A DNA stretch of 64,000 nt from Hyphomicrobiales bacterium (lineage in GTDB: Bacteria; Pseudomonadota; Alphaproteobacteria; Rhizobiales; Rhizobiaceae), in contig UCEU01000024.1 in NCBI GenBank assembly GCA_900471485.1, positions 1-64,000 on the forward strand. The letters run 5' to 3'. Positions 59,409-64,000 of this stretch are shown here, one piece after another; the stretch's first letter is position 1; every line of letters starts with the position of its first letter. The translations under genes were made by a program, and so were the position numbers. Under the pieces are notes generated by a model. That model was not told the origin of the DNA. It saw nothing but the letters and a program-made list of their open reading frames with translations, and did no database searches.

Positions 59409-60860
59409 TTAATCAGCGCCCTTGATCACCTGGCCGTTAATCTTGATCGAGCCGTCGCGGGCAACGTCGATATCCCAGCGCTGGCGTCCATCGGGATCGG
59501 CCTTGGCGAAACCCTTCGCCATCATCAGGCCGAAGGACACCTGGTTGAGTTCCGGATTGGCTTTGGCGAGGTCCTGAATGGCGGCGATCGTCTTGTCGAA
59601 GTCACGGGCCACGATCGAGGCGTTCATCGAATATTCCTTCGACGAGCCCGGCTTGCCCCGCAATTCACCGGAGATCTCGGCATCATAGACGCTCGACTTC
59701 GCCGAGATCTTCGGGAAGCCGACGACCATGTTGCCATCGGACAGGAGCTTCTCGAACGCCTTGTCCATTTCCGGGTCCGACTTCTTCGTCTCCGTGAAAT
59801 CGGCCTTCAGCAGCTCTTCGCCGAATGCCGCGACGTCGATCTCGGGGAACGACATCTGCATCTGCAGCTCTTCGGGCACCAGAGCGGCGTACATCTGAGG
59901 CACCAGCGGGCTGTCGAAGCTGATCTGCTTGGCCGAGAGACCGACGTCGAAGCGCATGGCATCAGACGGGCCGCTCATGCCGATCGTGTAATCCACCGTC
60001 TCCGCGCCGCCACTGCCGCCGACGCTGCTGACATTGAGCTTGTTCAGCGTCACCGTCTCGTTGAGCGATGTCATCAGCGGGAAGGACTTGCGCAGAAGAT
60101 CCTTGATCTCCTCGCTCTCGGCGCGGCGCAGCTTCTTCTCTTCCGAATGCTCGACGAAGAAGGCGGCGAGATCCATGATGTTCTTGACGGAAACACCGTT
60201 GACGGCGGCCGCGAAATCGACCGAGTCCGCACGGATCTCGACCGGCGGAACGTCCTTGCCGCTGATCTTCTCGACGAAATCGGACATCGTGCCGCTGCCG
60301 GCGAAGTTCGTACGATCAGGCAGATCGCTGTCCGAAGACGTCATCTTGTAGGTCGAGGGGCCGGTCTCGGCGCTCACCTCTTCCTTGTCCGTCTTCGACG
60401 AGAAGCGCACCGCCTTCATCGTGAAATCGCCGGATTTTAGATAGCTGATCGCCGGATCGAACACGCCGTTGGAAACGAGGCTGTCGATCAGATAAGTGAA
60501 TTCGGTCTTCGGCTGGCCGGCGGCCTTGAAGCTTCCGGTCACGTCGAGCGAGTTGTTGCCCTCGATCTTCCAGAGCCCGCCATCTTCAGGCGTCGCGAAA
60601 AGCGACCATGGCTGCAGGCCCTTGACGGCGAAATCGGCCGGATTGACCTTCGTCAGCAGCTTGGCGAAATCGTAGATGACCTCGTAGCGCGTTCCGGCCG
60701 GATTGACCGTGACGAAGCCCTTGCCGACCTCCTTGGGAAGGAACCGCGTCAGGTTCTTTTGAATGTCCGCGGCGCCCTTCTGGTTGATATCGACCGCCGC
60801 CGCTGTCGAGAGCAAAGCCATAGAGATAAGGCCGGTGGCTGCTATCGTCTTGAGTTGCAT
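59409..60860 (-). CDS. Secreted protein of unknown function (DUF2125-like)
   Basis: A 483-residue exported protein with signal peptide MQLKTIAATGLISMALLSTAAA. The remainder is a beta-rich, non-enzymatic-looking sequence with repeated segments of the form ...ISFDSPLVPQMYAALVPEELQMQMSFPEIDVAAFG and a C-terminal RQRWDIDVARDGSIKINGQVIKG, which resembles DUF2125 proteins of alphaproteobacteria; the family call is tentative. The ATG at 60860 has GGAGAG upstream and puts the signal peptide first; longer frames run back to 61064 into the neighbouring gene. Confidence 0.78.
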   Translation of the reverse strand: MQLKTIAATGLISMALLSTAAAVDINQKGAADIQKNLTRFLPKEVGKGFVTVNPAGTRYEVIYDFAKLLTKVNPADFAVKGLQPWSLFATPEDGGLWKIEGNNSLDVTGSFKAAGQPKTEFTYLIDSLVSNGVFDPAISYLKSGDFTMKAVRFSSKTDKEEVSAETGPSTYKMTSSDSDLPDRTNFAGSGTMSDFVEKISGKDVPPVEIRADSVDFAAAVNGVSVKNIMDLAAFFVEHSEEKKLRRAESEEIKDLLRKSFPLMTSLNETVTLNKLNVSSVGGSGGAETVDYTIGMSGPSDAMRFDVGLSAKQISFDSPLVPQMYAALVPEELQMQMSFPEIDVAAFGEELLKADFTETKKSDPEMDKAFEKLLSDGNMVVGFPKISAKSSVYDAEISGELRGKPGSSKEYSMNASIVARDFDKTIAAIQDLAKANPELNQVSFGLMMAKGFAKADPDGRQRWDIDVARDGSIKINGQVIKGAD

Positions 60861-60942
60861 GCTGAATCTCTCCATACCCATGTTGCCGCGCATGTGAAGT
60901 CTCAGACCCGGTCCTGTCAACCCAGCCGTGCAGTTTCCTTGA

Positions 60943-63723
60943 TCAGGCCGCCAGTTTCCGCAACCGCATCGGCATCGGACGCCCGAGCAGATAGCCTTGC
61001 GCCTCGTCACAGCCCTCGTCGAGTAGGATCGCCAGCTGGACATCCGTCTCGACACCCTCGGCAAGAACAGGAATGCTCAGGCTCTGGCCGAGCGCCAGGA
61101 TAGCACGGATGATAGCCTTGGACTGATCGCTCGTCTCCACTTCGCTCATGAAGCTGCGGTCGAGCTTGATCTTGTCGAACGGAAACGCCCGCAGCGTCTC
61201 CAGCGACGAATAGCCGGTTCCGAAATCATCGATGGCGATCGACACGCCGAGGTTCTTGACCTGCCGCAGCGTCAGCAGCGCGCGATCCTTGTCGACGATG
61301 ATCGAGGATTCGGTGATCTCGAGCTCCAGCCGCCATGGTTCCAGGCCGGTTTCAAGGAGCACCGTGTGAACGAGCCGGGCAATGTCCTGGTTGGCGATCT
61401 GGATCGGCGAGAGGTTTACGGCGATCTTGTGCTTCTCCGGCCAGCTCGCCGCTTCCCGGCACGCCTCGCGCAGCACCCATTCCCCGATCGGGACAATCGC
61501 GCCGCATTCCTCGGCAATGGCGATGAAATCACCCGGAGGCACGTTGCCGCGCGTCGGATGCTGCCAGCGCAGCAGCACTTCGTAGCCGGTGATATCGCCG
61601 GTCGAGACGGACTTCTGCACCTGGTAGTGCAGGTGCAGTTCGCGCCGTTCTATCGCCGACCAGAGGTCGCTTGCGATGTTGCGGCGGTCGCGCGCGGCTT
61701 CGTCCATCGCCACTTCGTAGAAGCAGATCCGCTCGCTGAGCGCCGCCTTGGCGCGGTACATTGCCAGATCGGCGTTGGCGATCAGCAACTCGCCGGTCTC
61801 GCCGTCCTGCGGATAGATGGCGACGCCGATGCTCGCATCCGACTTGACGTCGAAGTCCTCGATCTTCAGATCGACGATCAGGCTGCTCTCGAGCCGGGCG
61901 ATGAAATCGTGCAGGTCCGCGATCTCGGAGAACTGCTTGATGGCCGCGAACTCGTCACCGCCGAAGCGGGAAACGAACTCGTCTTCTTGCAGTATCCCCG
62001 TCATGCCCGAGGCCAGCTTGATCAGCACCTGGTCACCGGCACCATGGCCGCGCTGGTCGTTGATCTCCTTGAACTTGTCGAGGTCGATTCCGATCACGGC
62101 GACCTGCGTGCCGGAGCGTTTCGCCACGGCCAGTTCCTGCGCCAGCCGGTCGGCGAACTGCGAACGGTTGGGCAGGCCCGTCAGCACGTCGTGCCTTGCC
62201 ATGAAGGCGATCTTCTCTTCCGACTGCAGCCGCTCGGTAATGTCCTCATACGTCGCCACCCATCCGCCGTCCTGCAGCTTGTTCAGGTTCACCTGGATCG
62301 AGGTGCCGTGCGTCATCTTGTGGATGAGCGAATGTTCGCCGGCGCGCATCGTGCGCATCAGCTTGTCGTAGTGTTCGCAGGCGCGCGCCGAAGCCGATGC
62401 AATGTCCGGGCTGCAGATCGCGTAGCCAAGCGTCACGATCTCGCGATAGGACATGCCGGGCTTGATCATTCCTTCCTTGAAGTTGAAGATCTCGCTGTAG
62501 CGGCGGTTGGCAAGCAGCAGGCGTTCGTCGGCGTCGAACAGGCAGATGCCCTGCGAAACATTTTCGAGCGCCAGGTCGAGGTTGCGGCTGATCTCCTTGA
62601 TCCGGTCGCGATCCGCCTTTTGCTCGGTAATATCCTTGGTAATCTTCGCATAGCCCGCGAGACTGCCGTCCTCGGCGTAGATCGGGTCGATGACCACATG
62701 TGCCCAGAAGGACGTTCCGTCCTTGCGGAAGCGGCGTCCCTCGGCTTCGAACTTGCCTTCGGTGCGCGCCATCAACAGCGCCTGCTGCGGCAGGCCATTG
62801 GCACGTTCCTCCTCCGAATAGAAGCGTCCGAAATCCTGGCCGACGATCTCCTCGGCGGTATAGCCCTTGGCGCGTTGAGCGCCTGCATTCCAATTGGTGA
62901 CGCGCCCTTCGACATCGAGCATGTAGATGGCGTAGTCCGTAACGCCCTGCACCAGCATTTCGAAGCGCGCCTCGCTCTCCATCGTAGAACTCTCGGCGCG
63001 CATCGCGAAGACCGCCGCGGCAAAGCCCGATGCGATCATCGAAAGCGAAACGGCAAGCAGCGTGATGACCATGAAGCCCGTTGACAACGTCTCGCTCGGA
63101 TCGATCTCGATGCCGACTGCGGGCACCACCGTCAGGGCTCCCATCGCCGTGAAATGCATGGAGACGATCGCCAGGCAAAGCGTACCGGCGGGAATGAGCA
63201 GCTTGCGCGCCGTCAGCTTGGTGTCGGGCAGCAACGCGAAGGCAATCGCGGAGACGACGACCGCGCAGCCCATCGCCGCGATGACAAGCGACCGATCCCA
63301 GACCATCGTGCCAGGAAACTGCACCGCGACCATTCCCATGAAATGCATCAGCGTCACGCCGATGCCGAAAAGGACACCGGCAAACGCGCGCCCCACCCTG
63401 CCCTCGGTCATCGCCGCAAGGCTGACGGCGGCGAGAGTAGTCAGCAGGGAAATGCCGAGCGACGCCAGCGTCTGCGACGTATCGTATCCCATGACGATAC
63501 CGCTGTCATAGGCGAGCATCGCAACAAAATGCGTTGCCCATATGCCAAAGCCACCCGCGGCAGCGCCCATCAGCAGCCAGATCGCTCGCGCGACTTTCAC
63601 TGCGCTGCGGGCGCGCTGCAGAAGCGTGAGCGCCGCCAACGACGACAGGAAGCAAAGGCATCCCGCCAGGGCAACCAGACTGAGGTCGTGCATGTAGGCA
63701 ATGCAGGAGAAAACGGTAAACAT
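60943..63723 (-). CDS. MHYT-PAS-GGDEF-EAL cyclic-di-GMP protein
   Basis: A 926-residue membrane regulator of cyclic-di-GMP. The first 250 residues hold an MHYT sensor of seven helices with three signatures (THFVAM, MHFMGM, MHFTAM), thought to bind copper and sense a gas or redox signal. Two PAS domains follow (about 255-375 and 385-500), then GGDEF (SRFGGDEF, with no RxxD inhibition site) and EAL (YEVLLRW, NLSPIQ, ITESSI, DDFGTGYSSL, KLDRSF, AEGVET). Both catalytic sites look intact, so it could make or break cyclic-di-GMP. ATG at 63723 is preferred over 63738. Confidence 0.95.
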   Translation of the reverse strand: MFTVFSCIAYMHDLSLVALAGCLCFLSSLAALTLLQRARSAVKVARAIWLLMGAAAGGFGIWATHFVAMLAYDSGIVMGYDTSQTLASLGISLLTTLAAVSLAAMTEGRVGRAFAGVLFGIGVTLMHFMGMVAVQFPGTMVWDRSLVIAAMGCAVVVSAIAFALLPDTKLTARKLLIPAGTLCLAIVSMHFTAMGALTVVPAVGIEIDPSETLSTGFMVITLLAVSLSMIASGFAAAVFAMRAESSTMESEARFEMLVQGVTDYAIYMLDVEGRVTNWNAGAQRAKGYTAEEIVGQDFGRFYSEEERANGLPQQALLMARTEGKFEAEGRRFRKDGTSFWAHVVIDPIYAEDGSLAGYAKITKDITEQKADRDRIKEISRNLDLALENVSQGICLFDADERLLLANRRYSEIFNFKEGMIKPGMSYREIVTLGYAICSPDIASASARACEHYDKLMRTMRAGEHSLIHKMTHGTSIQVNLNKLQDGGWVATYEDITERLQSEEKIAFMARHDVLTGLPNRSQFADRLAQELAVAKRSGTQVAVIGIDLDKFKEINDQRGHGAGDQVLIKLASGMTGILQEDEFVSRFGGDEFAAIKQFSEIADLHDFIARLESSLIVDLKIEDFDVKSDASIGVAIYPQDGETGELLIANADLAMYRAKAALSERICFYEVAMDEAARDRRNIASDLWSAIERRELHLHYQVQKSVSTGDITGYEVLLRWQHPTRGNVPPGDFIAIAEECGAIVPIGEWVLREACREAASWPEKHKIAVNLSPIQIANQDIARLVHTVLLETGLEPWRLELEITESSIIVDKDRALLTLRQVKNLGVSIAIDDFGTGYSSLETLRAFPFDKIKLDRSFMSEVETSDQSKAIIRAILALGQSLSIPVLAEGVETDVQLAILLDEGCDEAQGYLLGRPMPMRLRKLAA

Positions 63724-64000
63724 GACAGATCCAAACAAATTTGATGTCTGGCTTCATACGCAGCCGCTTAAGAAAGCAATAATTGAAGTGATCTCGCGGG
63801 CAATTGCCCAGCAATGGCTGCGACTGTCATTAACAGCGCGTCAACGCTCAAACATCTCAGGTTTTGCAAGTGCTTCGCCGAAGATGCTCAAGTTGCATTA
63901 GCATGTTCTTGTATCCATATAGCAACACAGGCAAAAGCGCTGGGATGCAATATCTGCATCGGCGCATATAAGCGATGGAAGTTTCATCCGATAGATGCAA
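63724..64000. other. Region at right edge, no gene seen
   Basis: The last 277 bases hold the promoter side of the MHYT-GGDEF-EAL gene. Short open frames on both strands have no ribosome-binding site. A gene could begin beyond the edge. Confidence 0.4.

Noticed and set aside
60861..61064. Upstream extension of the secreted protein ending at 59409
   Set aside because: It would overlap the 3' end of the MHYT-GGDEF-EAL gene and place about 68 arginine- and cysteine-rich residues before a clear signal peptide.

Overview
The window is a typical chromosomal segment of a member of the Rhizobiaceae (Alphaproteobacteria, Hyphomicrobiales/Rhizobiales). The G+C-rich coding sequence, the CarB with its roughly 50-residue alphaproteobacterial insert, the greA-lpsB-lpsE...lrp-trxB-lsrB(vtlR) block, the tandem AbcR small RNAs beside an ArsR gene, BA14K and DUF1236/SH3 envelope proteins, and a palindromic intergenic repeat all point there. 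I cannot fix the genus. I see no rRNA, tRNA, CRISPR array, insertion sequence or prophage.

Layout. 1-16.4 kb: truncated dnaG (reverse), a conserved hypothetical gene, the YqeY-like gene, carA, two drug-exporter genes (MATE and TetA-type MFS), a YpfJ-like zinc metalloprotein, a PAP2-family membrane protein, a zinc-type alcohol dehydrogenase, carB and an orphan DUF2235 hydrolase. carA and carB, the two subunits of carbamoyl-phosphate synthetase, are therefore about 6.7 kb apart. 16.4-19.6 kb: a VOC protein and a DNA-repair pair (radical SAM protein plus UdgX-type uracil-DNA glycosylase) whose promoter carries a perfect alphaproteobacterial LexA box. 19.8-29.0 kb: greA, LPS-core glycosyltransferase genes, lrp, trxB and lsrB/vtlR, interrupted between lrp and trxB by an A+T-richer insert with a methyltransferase and a GT8-pyruvyltransferase fusion. 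After lsrB come two tandem AbcR-type small RNAs, each with a similar promoter and upstream palindrome.

29.1-43.1 kb: an arsR-MFS-Old Yellow Enzyme operon that looks like an electrophile or quinone response unit, an APH(6)-like kinase, a LysR/epimerase divergent pair with a clear LysR box, a ChaA-type cation antiporter, a diguanylate cyclase, aspartate aminotransferase, a two-gene Gram-negative sortase unit, a PQQ sugar dehydrogenase and a DMT exporter. 43.5-52 kb: cspA, BA14K and SH3/DUF1236 envelope proteins, an MBL hydrolase, a petP-petR-histidine kinase operon, and the YbjN-proC-csaA operon. 52.2-63.7 kb: ubiK, divergent from lgt-midA-pgeF-M24 peptidase-like, a lipoprotein, prs, a double-Kazal lipoprotein, a large secreted protein of unknown function and an MHYT-PAS-GGDEF-EAL cyclic-di-GMP protein.

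The most interesting items are the SOS-boxed radical SAM/UdgX cassette, in which the LexA box and promoter argue for a shorter, nearly leaderless radical SAM gene; the duplicated AbcR modules with a shared candidate LsrB/VtlR site; the transferred GT8-pyruvyltransferase insert; the sortase with a tiny membrane partner; and several orphan terminator-like hairpins that may mark unannotated small RNAs.
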